The notes under the pieces were generated by a model. The model did not search any database. It saw nothing but the letters and a program-made list of their open reading frames with translations, and was not told the origin of the DNA. A program made the translations under genes and the position numbers. This document shows positions 8,093 through 17,687 of a stretch of DNA of 64,000 bases, piece by piece. Location of the stretch: assembly GCF_020179835.1 (NCBI RefSeq), contig NZ_JAIUDA010000002.1:372001-436000 (forward strand), written 5' to 3'. Source of the stretch: Pantoea sp. alder81. GTDB lineage: Bacteria; Pseudomonadota; Gammaproteobacteria; Enterobacterales; Enterobacteriaceae. The stretch's first letter is position 1. Every line of letters begins with the position of its first letter.

Positions 8093-8839
8093 ATGAAGCC
8101 CGCGATTTTAGTCGTTGATGATGATCGTGCCGTGTGTGAATTGCTGCACGATGTATTAAGTGAACATGTGTTTACTGTTTACAGCTGCCATCAGGGCAAA
8201 GATGCCCTTGCGCTACTCAACCTGCACCCCGAAATTTCATTGGTTATGCTGGATATGATGCTACCGGACACCAACGGCTTACTGGTGCTGCAACAGATGC
8301 AGCGGCAGCGGCCGGATCTGCTGGTCATCATGCTAACCGGGATGGGATCGGAAGCGGATATGGTGGTGGGATTAGAGATGGGTGCTGATGATTACATTGC
8401 CAAACCCTTTAATCCCCGCGTGGTTGTGGCCCGCGCGCGCGCTGCATTACGCCGTTGCGGGCGTCTGACACAAGCCGATACACAGCAGGATGAAGGATGG
8501 CAATTTAATGGCTGGCGGCTGGATGATGCGCGTTGCCAGCTGTTTAATCCTCAGCGCGAAAGCGTTGCCCTCACCCAAGGCGAATATACCCTGTTGCGCG
8601 CTCTGGTGGCGCACGCACGCAAAGTGCTCACGCGCGATCAACTGCTGGAACTGACCCACAATGAAAGTCTTGAGGTGTTCGACCGAACGATAGACGTGCT
8701 GATTATGCGACTACGGCGCAAGATTGAAGCCAATCCGCATCAGCCAAGTCTGATCCGTACCATCCGCGGCCTGGGTTATGTCTTTTCCGCTGATGTACTG
8801 CGTCCCGCTTCGGCCGCCCGCGAAACACAGATTGCATGA
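8093..8839 (+). CDS. OmpR/PhoB-family response regulator (sugar operon)
   Basis: 248 residues. The receiver domain (1-120) keeps the acidic pocket D9-D11, phospho-acceptor D54 (LVMLDMMLPD), T82 and K104 (YIAKPF). A winged-helix DNA-binding domain follows (about 140-235: ALTQGEYTLLRAL, EVFDRTIDVLIMRLRRKIE, LIRTIRGLGYVF). It should bind direct repeats when phosphorylated. Its natural partner is the hybrid kinase at 15102-17687: the two genes flank the sugar operon from both sides and no other kinase is near. Its last 64 bp overlap the end of the convergent PfkB kinase gene, so the two transcripts are complementary at their 3' ends. Confidence 0.9.
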   Translation: MKPAILVVDDDRAVCELLHDVLSEHVFTVYSCHQGKDALALLNLHPEISLVMLDMMLPDTNGLLVLQQMQRQRPDLLVIMLTGMGSEADMVVGLEMGADDYIAKPFNPRVVVARARAALRRCGRLTQADTQQDEGWQFNGWRLDDARCQLFNPQRESVALTQGEYTLLRALVAHARKVLTRDQLLELTHNESLEVFDRTIDVLIMRLRRKIEANPHQPSLIRTIRGLGYVFSADVLRPASAARETQIA

Positions 8840-9828
8840 TCCATCCAGCGCTGCATCTCGGCCAATGGCCGCGTGCCGTCCAGCGCATTTGCTGCATGCA
8901 AATTGAAACAGGCGCAGGTATGTGCCAGCTTCAATGTCTCCAGCAAGGGCAGACCTTCGTGACTGGCATAGAGCACCCCAGCACAAAACGCATCTCCCGC
9001 TCCAACGCTGCCCACAATCTCTTCCGGTTTCAGGCACCATGCCGGCTGCCATAACCCTTCTCCACCGCTCTCTTGTCCCCATGCCCCCTCTGGTGCATGG
9101 ATCACCACACGTTGACGCACGCCCTGTTCAATCAACCAGGCAGCGGCGTCGGCGAAGGCGCTGGGCACCGCCAGCCCTGAAGCACTGCGCAGGGTTACAC
9201 CGGTAAGTGATTGCGCCTCCAGTTCGTTAATCACCAGATAGTCCAGCCAGCGCAAAGCCGGCATCACCAGCGGGCGATATTCTCCTGCCCGCGACACCAA
9301 ATCCAGTGAAGTGAGATAGCCGCGTTGCTGCATCTGGGCCAGCAAATGTGCACTGCGTGTGCCAAATTCCTCATCGGGCTGATCGAGACTATCCAGCAAC
9401 AGCAAGTAGCCGAGATGGAAAATACGGTGTGGCGTGGCAACGTCAGTGAAATGGGGCAGATCCAGCTGTGCGTTGGCACCGCGCGCATGGAAAAAGGTGC
9501 GTTGCCCATCGGGTGTGGTCATCACTTGCGTCATTGCCGTTCTGACACTCTGGGTGCGATGCACAAACTGACGATCGATCTGGTGGTCGTCTAACAGCTC
9601 AACTATGTAATTGCCGTCACTGTCCTCGCCCACCATCCCTACACCCGCCAGCGGCAAATTCACCTGCATGCGCGCTAAGGTGAAAAGCACATTGAGCGCG
9701 GCACCACCACTGCACTTCTCGCTGTGCGTGATCTCGGCTAACCAGCCTTGTTCCGGCCAATGCGTGATCCGCTGCACATGGTCAACCAGCATACTGCCCG
9801 CACCAAGAATGCCGTTGCGTTGCACCAT
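8776..9828 (-). CDS. PfkB/ribokinase-family sugar kinase
   Basis: 350 residues from ATG 9828, 1 bp after the aldolase stop (TGACATG); the longer frame to 9852 would start inside the aldolase gene. PfkB signature 1 is present near the N-terminus (GGAALNVLFTLARMQVNLPLAGVG) and signature 2 with the catalytic Asp near the C-terminus (VGSVGAGDAFCAGVLYA). It phosphorylates a ketose or related sugar with ATP. With the isomerase and class II aldolase in the same operon, the likely chain is aldose to ketose to ketose phosphate to DHAP plus an aldehyde. The order of kinase action and the phosphorylated carbon are not shown by the sequence. Confidence 0.88.
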   Translation of the reverse strand: MVQRNGILGAGSMLVDHVQRITHWPEQGWLAEITHSEKCSGGAALNVLFTLARMQVNLPLAGVGMVGEDSDGNYIVELLDDHQIDRQFVHRTQSVRTAMTQVMTTPDGQRTFFHARGANAQLDLPHFTDVATPHRIFHLGYLLLLDSLDQPDEEFGTRSAHLLAQMQQRGYLTSLDLVSRAGEYRPLVMPALRWLDYLVINELEAQSLTGVTLRSASGLAVPSAFADAAAWLIEQGVRQRVVIHAPEGAWGQESGGEGLWQPAWCLKPEEIVGSVGAGDAFCAGVLYASHEGLPLLETLKLAHTCACFNLHAANALDGTRPLAEMQRWMDHAICVSRAAEAGRSTSAEKT

Positions 9829-9829
9829 G

Positions 9830-10690
9830 TCAGGCCCTCCCGGCGCTGCCAAACACCTGCATCTGCTGTGCCACTACATTGGCAATATCCTGTTCTACCG
9901 CCATCAACAGTTCGGCAAAGGAGTCGTAGCGGGCATCACGCTGAGTAATTTGCTTTTCGATCGCGCCCAGAGCGGCTTGCGACATGCCGGTGTAGAAATT
10001 GATCTTATGGATGCCCAGACTAATCGCGTGGCGGAAATCGGCATCACTGATCCCTGAACCGCCATGCAGCACCAGAGGTATGCCTGCCGCCGCGCGAATT
10101 GCCGCCAGACGATCAAAGTCGAGTTTCGGCTCTCCTTTATATTTGCCGTGCGCGTTGCCGATGGCCACGGCCAGACAATCGATCCCCGTTGACTGAACAA
10201 ACTCCGCCGCCAGAGCAGGATCGGTAAACTTATTGCTATCAGCCTCACCAAACAGCGCCCCACCCTCGTCGCCGCCTACCGCACCGAGTTCCGCCTCCAC
10301 CGACACGCCGATCGCATGGCACATTTTCACCACTTCGCGCGTCTGCCGCACATTCTCCTCGTAGCTGAGGGTCGATCCGTCAAACATCACCGAAGTGAAC
10401 CCGAGGCGTATCGCCTGCATCACCGCTTCAAAATGCAAACCATGGTCGAGATTGAGCACTACCGGAATATCGTGCAGTGCCGCTTCAGTGCGAACCGCCG
10501 CAATCAGATGTTCCAGACTGACATACTTAAAATGCACTTCCGCGATGTTGATAATAAACGGTGAGCGCTGTTGCTCAGCCGCCTGGAACAGCGCACGCAG
10601 GAAATGGGTATCCAGCACGTTAAATGCGCCGAGTGCGTATTGGTGCTGCTGCGCATGGGCCAGGCCCTGCGCCAGAGAAATCAGTGCCAT
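9830..10690 (-). CDS. Class II (zinc) aldolase, GatY/KbaY/FbaA family
   Basis: 286 residues. Zinc and catalytic residues are at the usual places: D82-H83 (LNLDHG), E132/E134 (VEAELGAVGG), H181 (NAHGKYKG) and H209 (LVLHGGSG), with the phosphate-binding GGSGISDADF. Such enzymes split ketose phosphates (tagatose or fructose bisphosphate, or ketose 1-phosphates) into DHAP and an aldehyde. It sits between the isomerase and the PfkB kinase, and its substrate is probably the product of those two. Confidence 0.9.
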   Translation of the reverse strand: MALISLAQGLAHAQQHQYALGAFNVLDTHFLRALFQAAEQQRSPFIINIAEVHFKYVSLEHLIAAVRTEAALHDIPVVLNLDHGLHFEAVMQAIRLGFTSVMFDGSTLSYEENVRQTREVVKMCHAIGVSVEAELGAVGGDEGGALFGEADSNKFTDPALAAEFVQSTGIDCLAVAIGNAHGKYKGEPKLDFDRLAAIRAAAGIPLVLHGGSGISDADFRHAISLGIHKINFYTGMSQAALGAIEKQITQRDARYDSFAELLMAVEQDIANVVAQQMQVFGSAGRA

Positions 10691-10701
10691 CGTGAACTCC
10701 T

Positions 10702-11385
10702 TTATGCCAGCCAGCGGTGATATTCGTTACACAATAGCCAGCGCGGATCTTCATCCTCATCAATCGGATTGAAGCGCGCCAGCGGAGTAAGAAACACGTT
10801 GTCGTGCTCGTCATCGTTGGGCATCGAGACTTCGCCAACCAGCACATCGCCATAGCCCTCTTCGCCCCAGAAGCTGTGCCAGATACCGGGCAGCAAGGTG
10901 ACGCTTTCACCAGGCGACAGACGCAGTTGCGATCCCGCCGCATGAGTCTGGCGGATGCCATCTAAAGTGACATTTACCGGTGAGTCATCAAGCCGGTCGC
11001 CCGCGCGGTTATGCAGCGTGACGATCAGATTTCCGCCGCCGCGATTGATGATGTCTTCCATCTTTTGTGGATGGTAGTGCATCGGCGTTACCTGCCCCTC
11101 GCGCACGTGCATGATTTTCTCAGCGTAAGGTTTTCCCCACGGCTGCCCACCACGCGAGCCGTTGCGCAGGGTAAACAGGGTTAAGCCGGTCTGAGAGAAA
11201 TCATCAGCGCCGAAACTGGTGACATCCCAGCCCAGATGCAGCGCCAGCAGCTCTTCCGCGCTCTGTTTGTCCAGCGCACGCCACTGGCTGAGGCCATAGT
11301 CGGCCCAGGGCGGCAGATGCACGTCCTGACGCATAAAGAATTCGCGGGTGAGTTGCAGAATGGCGTTCACTTCGGATCGATGCAT
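10702..11385 (-). CDS. D-lyxose isomerase-like cupin sugar isomerase
   Basis: 227 residues from ATG 11385, preceded by GGGAGAGGGAG; a TTG five codons earlier is unlikely. The length equals the E. coli O157 D-lyxose isomerase (Z5688). The cupin metal ligands are visible: H103, H105 and E110 (MHYHPQKME), then H170 (GIWHSFWGEEG). This family interconverts D-lyxose and D-xylulose, and D-mannose and D-fructose. It lies within a ribose-type ABC transport, aldolase and PfkB operon similar to the O157 locus as I recall it. Lyxose is the best guess for the transported sugar, mannose or a related sugar the alternative. Confidence 0.85.
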   Translation of the reverse strand: MHRSEVNAILQLTREFFMRQDVHLPPWADYGLSQWRALDKQSAEELLALHLGWDVTSFGADDFSQTGLTLFTLRNGSRGGQPWGKPYAEKIMHVREGQVTPMHYHPQKMEDIINRGGGNLIVTLHNRAGDRLDDSPVNVTLDGIRQTHAAGSQLRLSPGESVTLLPGIWHSFWGEEGYGDVLVGEVSMPNDDEHDNVFLTPLARFNPIDEDEDPRWLLCNEYHRWLA

Positions 11386-11436
11386 AACTCCCTCTCCCAA
11401 TGCGGGCGGCCCAGAGACCGCCTCAAGAAACCAACC

Positions 11437-12375
11437 TTATTTCACCGTCCAGCCTTTGTAGTTGCTGACGGTATTACGATCGATCATGGTGACCGGGATC
11501 AGCACCGGTTTGTCAGGCGCCGGTTTGCCCTGCAGGATGTCGTAGCCAATCTCTACCGCTTTTGCCGCCATCACCTGCGGGTCTTGCGCTGGGGTGGCAA
11601 CGAACAGCGAACCTTTACGCTTCAGCGCTTCTTCGCCGTCTGGCGATCCATCGACGCCGACAATAAAGAACTCACTGCGCTGGGCCTGCTTAGCGGCCAG
11701 ATCGGCGCCAATCGCAGTAGGATCGTTAATCGCAAACACCGCATCGATTTTCGGATTGGCTGACAGCAGTCCGGTCATCACTTCCAGGCCACCATCACGG
11801 CTGCCCTTGGCGTTCTGGTTATAGGAGAGCAGCTTGATATCAGGATGGGTTTTCAGCTCGGTCATGCAGCCTTCAACACGGTTTTGCACCGCTGACACCG
11901 GTGGTCCGTTGATGATCACCACGTTGCCTTTGTTTTTCAGACGGTCAGAGATGTATTTACAGGCCATGGCGCCTGCCTGGGTGTTATCGGAAGTAATGGT
12001 GGCATTAGCACCGTCAGCCGCCACGTCGACAGCCACCACCACGATGCCCGCATCACGCGCACGTTTCACCGCGGGTGCGATACCTTTGGAGTCGGCAGCG
12101 TTGAGGATAATCATGTCCACTTTGGCGGCGATAAAGTTATCAATCTGCGCCACCTGCTGACCAAGATCGTATCCGCTGGAGACCAGCGTCACGTTGACCT
12201 TATCGCCCGCCAGTTCCCGCGCCTTCAGCTCTGCCCCTTTGGTGATCTGCACGAAGAACGGGTTGGCGAGATCGCCGACGGTGACACCAATGGATTTCAA
12301 CTCTTTGGCCTGCACCAGTGGCGCACTCAACAACGTCGCCGCCAGCAGTCCGGTAATAATCGGATTAAAACGCAT
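11437..12375 (-). CDS. Periplasmic sugar-binding protein, RbsB family
   Basis: 312 residues with a signal peptide (MRFNPIITGLLAATLLSAPLVQA|KELKS). The mature protein has the type I periplasmic sugar-binding fold of RbsB: GVTVGDLANPFFVQITKGAE, DMIILNAADSKGIAPAVKRA, FAINDPTAIGADLAAKQA and FFIVGVDGSPDGEEALK. It delivers the sugar to the permease encoded next. The hybrid kinase encoded at the other end of the operon has a large periplasmic domain and might sense this protein in its loaded state, but nothing in the sequence proves it. Confidence 0.9.
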   Translation of the reverse strand: MRFNPIITGLLAATLLSAPLVQAKELKSIGVTVGDLANPFFVQITKGAELKARELAGDKVNVTLVSSGYDLGQQVAQIDNFIAAKVDMIILNAADSKGIAPAVKRARDAGIVVVAVDVAADGANATITSDNTQAGAMACKYISDRLKNKGNVVIINGPPVSAVQNRVEGCMTELKTHPDIKLLSYNQNAKGSRDGGLEVMTGLLSANPKIDAVFAINDPTAIGADLAAKQAQRSEFFIVGVDGSPDGEEALKRKGSLFVATPAQDPQVMAAKAVEIGYDILQGKPAPDKPVLIPVTMIDRNTVSNYKGWTVK

Positions 12376-12456
12376 AGTCGATGTTCTCCTGCTTTTATGA
12401 TTATGTTGGCGACCCAGCAGATCGCCGTGGTATGACAGCCTGTTGCAAATACACCC

Positions 12457-13440
12457 TTAACCCACGTGATGACGTGTGCGGTACTTATCGATGAGCACAG
12501 CGATAATGATCACTGCGCCCTTGATGACCAACTGCCAGAAGTAAGAAACGCCCATCAGCGTCATGCCGTTATTCAGCGTGGCGATAATGAGCGCACCAAT
12601 CAGCGTCCCGGTGATGGTGCCGATACCCCCCACAAAGCTGGTACCGCCCAAAATCACCGCGGCTATCGCATCCAACTCGTATCCCACACCCAGGTTACCG
12701 TTGGCGCTATAGAGACGTGAGGCACTCATCAATCCGCCCAGTCCCGACAACATGCCGCTCATGGCATAGACAAACACCAGCACCATGCCGACCTTGATCC
12801 CGGTGAGGCGCGCGGCCTGCACATTGCCGCCTACGGCGTAGATGTGCACACCCAGTGTGGTGCGGCGCAGAATGAACCAGCACAAAGCTATCACCGCAAA
12901 GGCAATGATGATCAACCAGGGCACTGACCCGAGATAGCCATTACCGATCCACTCGAAATTGATGTCAGAGTTAATCACCGTGGTGCCATCTGCCAGCAGA
13001 TACGCCGCACCGCGCAATGCGGTATAGGTACCGAGCGTGACGATAAACGGCGGCAAACCGGCCCCCGCCACCAGAATGCCGTTGAACAGCCCCATAATCA
13101 GACCCGCACCCAGCGCTGCCGGAATGGTTAAGCTGGCAAAAGCCGGATCCAGCGATACCACCATCGCCACCACCGCTGTGGTACCCAGCATCGATCCTAC
13201 TGACAGGTCGATCCCGCCGGTGAGGATCACGAAGGTCATACCCGCCGCCAGCACAATGTTGATTGACGCCTGACGGGTGATGTTCAGTAGATTTCCTTCG
13301 GTAAAGAAGTTCGGCGCAACAAAGCCAAACACCGCCACAATCAGGATCAAAATTGGCAGAATGCCCACCGTTTGCAGCAGATCGCTCATCAAGGCGCGTT
13401 TGAGCGTAGGACTTTTTACGCGTGCAGTTTCACTGGTCAT
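12457..13440 (-). CDS. Sugar ABC transporter permease, RbsC family
   Basis: 327 residues with 8-10 membrane segments and the RbsC-family signatures FVILTGGIDLSVGSMLG, LPPFIVTLGT and GVGYELDAIAAVILGGTSFVGGIG. It forms the membrane channel with the ATPase at 13451-14956. Its start lies 10 bp after the ATPase stop and its stop lies 81 bp before the binding-protein start. Confidence 0.92.
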   Translation of the reverse strand: MTSETARVKSPTLKRALMSDLLQTVGILPILILIVAVFGFVAPNFFTEGNLLNITRQASINIVLAAGMTFVILTGGIDLSVGSMLGTTAVVAMVVSLDPAFASLTIPAALGAGLIMGLFNGILVAGAGLPPFIVTLGTYTALRGAAYLLADGTTVINSDINFEWIGNGYLGSVPWLIIIAFAVIALCWFILRRTTLGVHIYAVGGNVQAARLTGIKVGMVLVFVYAMSGMLSGLGGLMSASRLYSANGNLGVGYELDAIAAVILGGTSFVGGIGTITGTLIGALIIATLNNGMTLMGVSYFWQLVIKGAVIIIAVLIDKYRTRHHVG

Positions 13441-13450
13441 TGCGGTCTCC

Positions 13451-14956
13451 TCAGGCCTGTACCGGCTGTGCGCCGGTGGCCAGTGTCATTATGTTTTCCT
13501 GGCTGATCTCTGCGCCGCTCAGCTCTCCGGCAATACTGCCCTCGCGCATCACGTACACGCGGTCACTCATCCCGACCACCTCCGGCAGTTCGCTGGAGAT
13601 CATCAAAATCGCCACGCCCTGTTGCGCCATCTGATTCATCATGCGGTAGATTTCACTCTTGGCACCGACATCCACGCCGCGCGTGGGCTCATCCAGCAGC
13701 AAAATGCGCGGTGCAATCGCCACCCAGCGTGAGATCAGCAGTTTCTGTTGATTACCGCCCGATAGCCCGCCGGCCCGTACCTGGGCGTGCGGCACACGAA
13801 TGTTGAGTGATTCAATGGCATCGCCGGCAATCTTCTGCCCTTTGCGCCGATTAAGCAGACCGTAACTGGCATCGCGTTCCAGCGTCGCCATCACGATGTT
13901 TTCCTGCGCTGCCATCTCAAGAAACAGCCCCTGCTCTTTACGGTTCTCGGTGAGGAAGCCAATGCCACGTGCTATGGCATCACGCGGTGAATGGATTTTG
14001 ACTTTCTCGCCATCTATCCAGATTTCGCCGCCCCTGGGCTGATGCACGCCAAAAATCAGCTGCGCCAGCTCACTGCGTCCGGCACCGACCAAACCCGCCA
14101 GCCCGACAATTTCTCCGGCGCGCACTGCCAGACTGCTGGGATGCACTTTGCGGTTATCGGTCAGGTGATTGACGGCGAGGCGGATCTCACCAAAGGGAAT
14201 GTTGCGGTCTTTGTTGAACAAATCGCTCAGCGGACGCCCGACCATCGTGCGCACCAGTTCGGTGGCATTGAGTTGGTCGCGCGTCAGGCTGCCAACATAC
14301 TGCCCATCACGTAATACGCTGACGCGATCGGAGAGCTCATACACTTCCGCCATGCGATGGCTGATATAGATAATGGCCATGCCTTCACTGCGCAGGCGTT
14401 TAATCAGCGCAAACAGCTGTTCGGTTTCGCGATTGGAGAGTGCCGCCGTGGGTTCGTCCATCACCAGGATGCGGCTGTTGCGATGCAGCGCGCGGGCGAT
14501 CTCCACCTGCTGCTGTTCAGCGATACTGAGTTTGCTCACCAGATCGTTGGCACTGAATTGGGCACCCAGACGGTTAATAACCTGCTGTGCCTCTTCCGCC
14601 ATCTGCCGCCGTTTCACCAGTCCGCCACGGGTAATCTCACTGCCGAGAAAAATGTTCTCTGCTACGGTGAGATTGGGGGCCAGATTGATTTCCTGATAAA
14701 TCAGCGTGATGCCTGCCGCCAGCGCCTCTTTTGGGCCCTTGATGGCGTAGGGTTTACCGTCGATAAGAATTTCCCCGCTGCTGGCGGTATAAGCGCCGGC
14801 CAGAATCTTCATCAGCGTACTTTTCCCGGCACCGTTTTCGCCCATCAGCGCATGGACTTCACCTGGCCACACGGTCAGATCCACGCCCTTTAACGCGTAG
14901 AAACTGCCAAAGCGTCGGGTGATTTCGCGCATTTCTAATATCGGTGTCGCCGCCAT
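13451..14956 (-). CDS. Sugar ABC transporter ATPase with two nucleotide-binding domains, RbsA family
   Basis: 501 residues from ATG 14956, preceded by AGGAG; an extension to 15058 is not supported. The first domain has Walker [15 protein letters not shown] and [14 protein letters not shown]. The second has the degenerate P-loop normal for RbsA proteins ([19 protein letters not shown]), with [16 protein letters not shown] and [17 protein letters not shown]. It is the first gene of the sugar operon and diverges from the hybrid kinase. Confidence 0.92.
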   Translation of the reverse strand: MAATPILEMREITRRFGSFYALKGVDLTVWPGEVHALMGENGAGKSTLMKILAGAYTASSGEILIDGKPYAIKGPKEALAAGITLIYQEINLAPNLTVAENIFLGSEITRGGLVKRRQMAEEAQQVINRLGAQFSANDLVSKLSIAEQQQVEIARALHRNSRILVMDEPTAALSNRETEQLFALIKRLRSEGMAIIYISHRMAEVYELSDRVSVLRDGQYVGSLTRDQLNATELVRTMVGRPLSDLFNKDRNIPFGEIRLAVNHLTDNRKVHPSSLAVRAGEIVGLAGLVGAGRSELAQLIFGVHQPRGGEIWIDGEKVKIHSPRDAIARGIGFLTENRKEQGLFLEMAAQENIVMATLERDASYGLLNRRKGQKIAGDAIESLNIRVPHAQVRAGGLSGGNQQKLLISRWVAIAPRILLLDEPTRGVDVGAKSEIYRMMNQMAQQGVAILMISSELPEVVGMSDRVYVMREGSIAGELSGAEISQENIMTLATGAQPVQA

Positions 14957-15029
14957 CGCCAGGCTCCTGCTGTCTGAAGTTGTCGCCGAGTGTTGCAACA
15001 CCAGATAAATGGAAAATGTCAGCGGCCAT

Positions 15030-15045
15030 TCATATTTGTCATATT
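15030..15045. promoter_or_regulatory. Direct repeat in the kinase/sugar-operon promoter region, candidate response-regulator site
   Basis: TCATATT occurs twice, starting 9 bp apart (15030-15036 and 15039-15045), in the 145-bp region between the divergent ATPase and kinase genes. OmpR-family regulators bind tandem direct repeats with roughly 10-bp spacing, so this is a plausible target of the regulator encoded at 8093. Short motif, weak evidence. Confidence 0.3.
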
Positions 15046-15101
15046 GCGCCCCGGTCACGCTTTTATACTCGCCGGGAATTGAGAGGTAAGGAGTGGCCGT
15101 T

Positions 15102-17687
15102 ATGAGTCAGAGTCTGCACTGGCACGCTGGCGCGCGGGGTCGCCTGCTGCTGTTTAACCTATTAGTGGTGAGTGTCACGCTGGCAGTGAGCCTGGTGGCT
15201 ATTTTTGGATTTCGCCACGCCGGTCACATTCAGGAGCAGGCACAGGCGCAAACCCTGGCCGATATGAACGGTAGCCTCGCGCTGGCGCGGGATACGGCCA
15301 ATGTGGCCACTGCCGCCGTGCGGCTGGCGCAGGTAGTGGGTGCGCTGGAGTATCAGAGTGAGTCGGCACGCCTGCAGCAGACGCAGCAAGCGTTACAACA
15401 ATCCTTATCCCTGCTGGCAAACGCGCCCCTGGCCGCACAGCAACCTGAACTGCTGGCGCGCATTCGTGAACGCAGCCAGATGCTGGAGCAGAGCATCAAT
15501 CAGCTGTTACGCGTTGGCCATCAGCGCCATTTACAGCGCAACGTGATGCTGAGCGGCCTGTGGCAGGCGCAATTACTGCTGAATCGCATTGATGTGCTCG
15601 CCAGCGACGGCGCTTTCATGCCGCTGCGCCAGCAAACGGATGCCCTGTTAAAGGTGGCGATCCAATCCACTGCACCGCAAGCCGCTGAACAGCAATTACA
15701 GCAGGTACTGCCGATCTGGTCCGCCTTGCCGTTACAGGATGCGCTGGCAATGCAGCGTGACCGATTGGTGGAGACGACGCGCAGCCTGCAGCCGGTTGCT
15801 GAACAACTGGAGCAGAGCGATATCGCGATTGCCTACGCGACCTATCGCATCAAAGCGCTGGTTGCTATGCTCAACAGCAATATCACTCATTATGTGCAAC
15901 TCGTCGCGCAGCAGAGCGATGCGCGCAGTACCGCCACGCATCAGGAACTGGACTCCATCATCGGTTTTATTGGTCTGTTTATGCTGCTGGCACTGCTGAT
16001 CACCGGTTACGCGGGTTATTACATCTATCGCAACCTGGGTTCCAGCCTGACCGCTATCGCCCACGCCATGACGCGTCTCGCCCAGGGTGAGAAAAGCGTC
16101 AATGTGCCGGGATTATCCCGGCGTGATGAGTTGGGTGATTTGGCGCGGGCTTTCAACGTCTTTGCGCGCAATACCGCTTCACTGGCCCACACCTCCCGCC
16201 TGCTAAAAGAGAAAAGCAACCAGCTGGAATCCACTTTCCTCGCGATGCGTGATGGCTTTGCGCTGTTCGATAACAGTGGGCAACTGGTGGTGTGGAACGC
16301 GCAATATGCTGAGTTACTTGGCATTCCGGCGCGCGATCTGCATCGCGGCCTGCATTATCAACGTCTGTTAGAGCGGATGGATGTGCAACTCACCAGCCTG
16401 CACGATGCGCAGGAAGTTCGCCTGCCCGACGGTCGCACGCTGGAGTTACGTTTCAGCCCGGTGCCGCGCCGTGGCATGGTCAATACCGTACTGGAGCGCA
16501 CCACGCGTAAAGCGCTGGAAGAAGCGCTACTGCACAGCCAAAAAATGAAAGCCGTGGGCCAACTCACCGGCGGTATCGCCCACGACTTTAACAATCTGCT
16601 GGCCGTCATTATTGGCAGTCTGGCACTCACCGTGGGCCAACTCCCCTCCGGTTCGCTGGCCAGCCGTATCGAGCGGGCGCGTCTTGCAGCAGACCGTGCG
16701 GCACAGCTGACCCAGCGGCTGCTGGCTTTCTCGCGCAAACAGGCACTTTATCCGCGAGCGGTATCGGTGGTTGAGCTGGTCGATAACCTGCACTCACTGT
16801 TGCAGCACTCGCTGCTACCCGGCCAGCATCTGGTGGTTGATGCGCAACGGCCCGGCTGGCCGGCGTGGATCGATGCCGGGCAACTGGAAAATGCCCTGAT
16901 GAATCTGGTGGTCAACGCGCGCGATGCGATGGAAAAGCAAAGCGGTGAAATTCGCCTGCGCATCTGGAACCAGCGTATGCAGGGGGCGGATGGCAAGCGC
17001 GATCGTGTGACCATTGAAGTCATCGATCACGGATGCGGCATGTCGGCCGAGGTGCGTGAACAGGTGTTTGAGCCATTTTTTACCACCAAAGAGACCGGCA
17101 GCGGCAGCGGGCTTGGGTTGTCGATGGTGTATGGATTTGTGCGTCAATCCGGTGGTCAGATCGAGGTGGAAACCGCTCCCGGTCAGGGCACTACCGTACG
17201 CCTGCTGCTGCCGCGCGCACCGGAAGCGGTCCAGCCCGCGCCGACTCTTCCCGAGTTTACGCCGGGTGCCAGCAACGACCGGTTGGTGTTGGTGCTGGAT
17301 GATGAACCCGCTGTCAGACAAACATTATGTGAGCATCTGCATCAACTCGGCTATCTCACCTTAGAGTGCGGCGATGGCGAGTCCGCACTTACGCTGCTGC
17401 GGCAGACGCCAGATATCGAGTTGCTGATCAGTGATTTGATGTTGCCCGGCGCATTAAACGGCGCGGATGTGATTCGCCAGGCACAGCAGCAGTGGCCAGA
17501 ACTGGCCACACTGCTGATCAGCGGTCAGGATTTGCGCCAGAGCCAGGTCACTTTGCCGCTGTGCGAACGGCTGGCAAAACCCTGGCAACAGGCGCAGTTG
17601 GCGCAAGCGCTCGAGCGCGCCTGGCAACGCAGTGAACGGCTCAGTCGCGCACGGCAGGCTGCCACAGCGGCAACGGTTTCCCCGTGA
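15102..17687 (+). CDS. Hybrid sensor histidine kinase (sugar operon)
   Basis: 861 residues from ATG 15102, preceded by GGTAAGGAG; the GTG at 15093 would overlap that site. Layout: membrane segment 1 (about 14-36), a helical periplasmic sensor of about 245 residues rich in Gln and Leu, membrane segment 2 (about 286-308), HAMP (310-362), PAS (about 375-470), HisKA with H494 (GGIAHDFNN), an ATPase domain with N605 ([10 protein letters not shown]) and [13 protein letters not shown], and a C-terminal receiver with D778 and K826. There is no HPt domain, so transfer to the regulator at 8093 may be direct or need another protein. The helical sensor resembles TorS-type kinases that read a loaded binding protein. 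Its last 47 bp overlap the end of the convergent phnE gene. Confidence 0.92.
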   Translation: MSQSLHWHAGARGRLLLFNLLVVSVTLAVSLVAIFGFRHAGHIQEQAQAQTLADMNGSLALARDTANVATAAVRLAQVVGALEYQSESARLQQTQQALQQSLSLLANAPLAAQQPELLARIRERSQMLEQSINQLLRVGHQRHLQRNVMLSGLWQAQLLLNRIDVLASDGAFMPLRQQTDALLKVAIQSTAPQAAEQQLQQVLPIWSALPLQDALAMQRDRLVETTRSLQPVAEQLEQSDIAIAYATYRIKALVAMLNSNITHYVQLVAQQSDARSTATHQELDSIIGFIGLFMLLALLITGYAGYYIYRNLGSSLTAIAHAMTRLAQGEKSVNVPGLSRRDELGDLARAFNVFARNTASLAHTSRLLKEKSNQLESTFLAMRDGFALFDNSGQLVVWNAQYAELLGIPARDLHRGLHYQRLLERMDVQLTSLHDAQEVRLPDGRTLELRFSPVPRRGMVNTVLERTTRKALEEALLHSQKMKAVGQLTGGIAHDFNNLLAVIIGSLALTVGQLPSGSLASRIERARLAADRAAQLTQRLLAFSRKQALYPRAVSVVELVDNLHSLLQHSLLPGQHLVVDAQRPGWPAWIDAGQLENALMNLVVNARDAMEKQSGEIRLRIWNQRMQGADGKRDRVTIEVIDHGCGMSAEVREQVFEPFFTTKETGSGSGLGLSMVYGFVRQSGGQIEVETAPGQGTTVRLLLPRAPEAVQPAPTLPEFTPGASNDRLVLVLDDEPAVRQTLCEHLHQLGYLTLECGDGESALTLLRQTPDIELLISDLMLPGALNGADVIRQAQQQWPELATLLISGQDLRQSQVTLPLCERLAKPWQQAQLAQALERAWQRSERLSRARQAATAATVSP

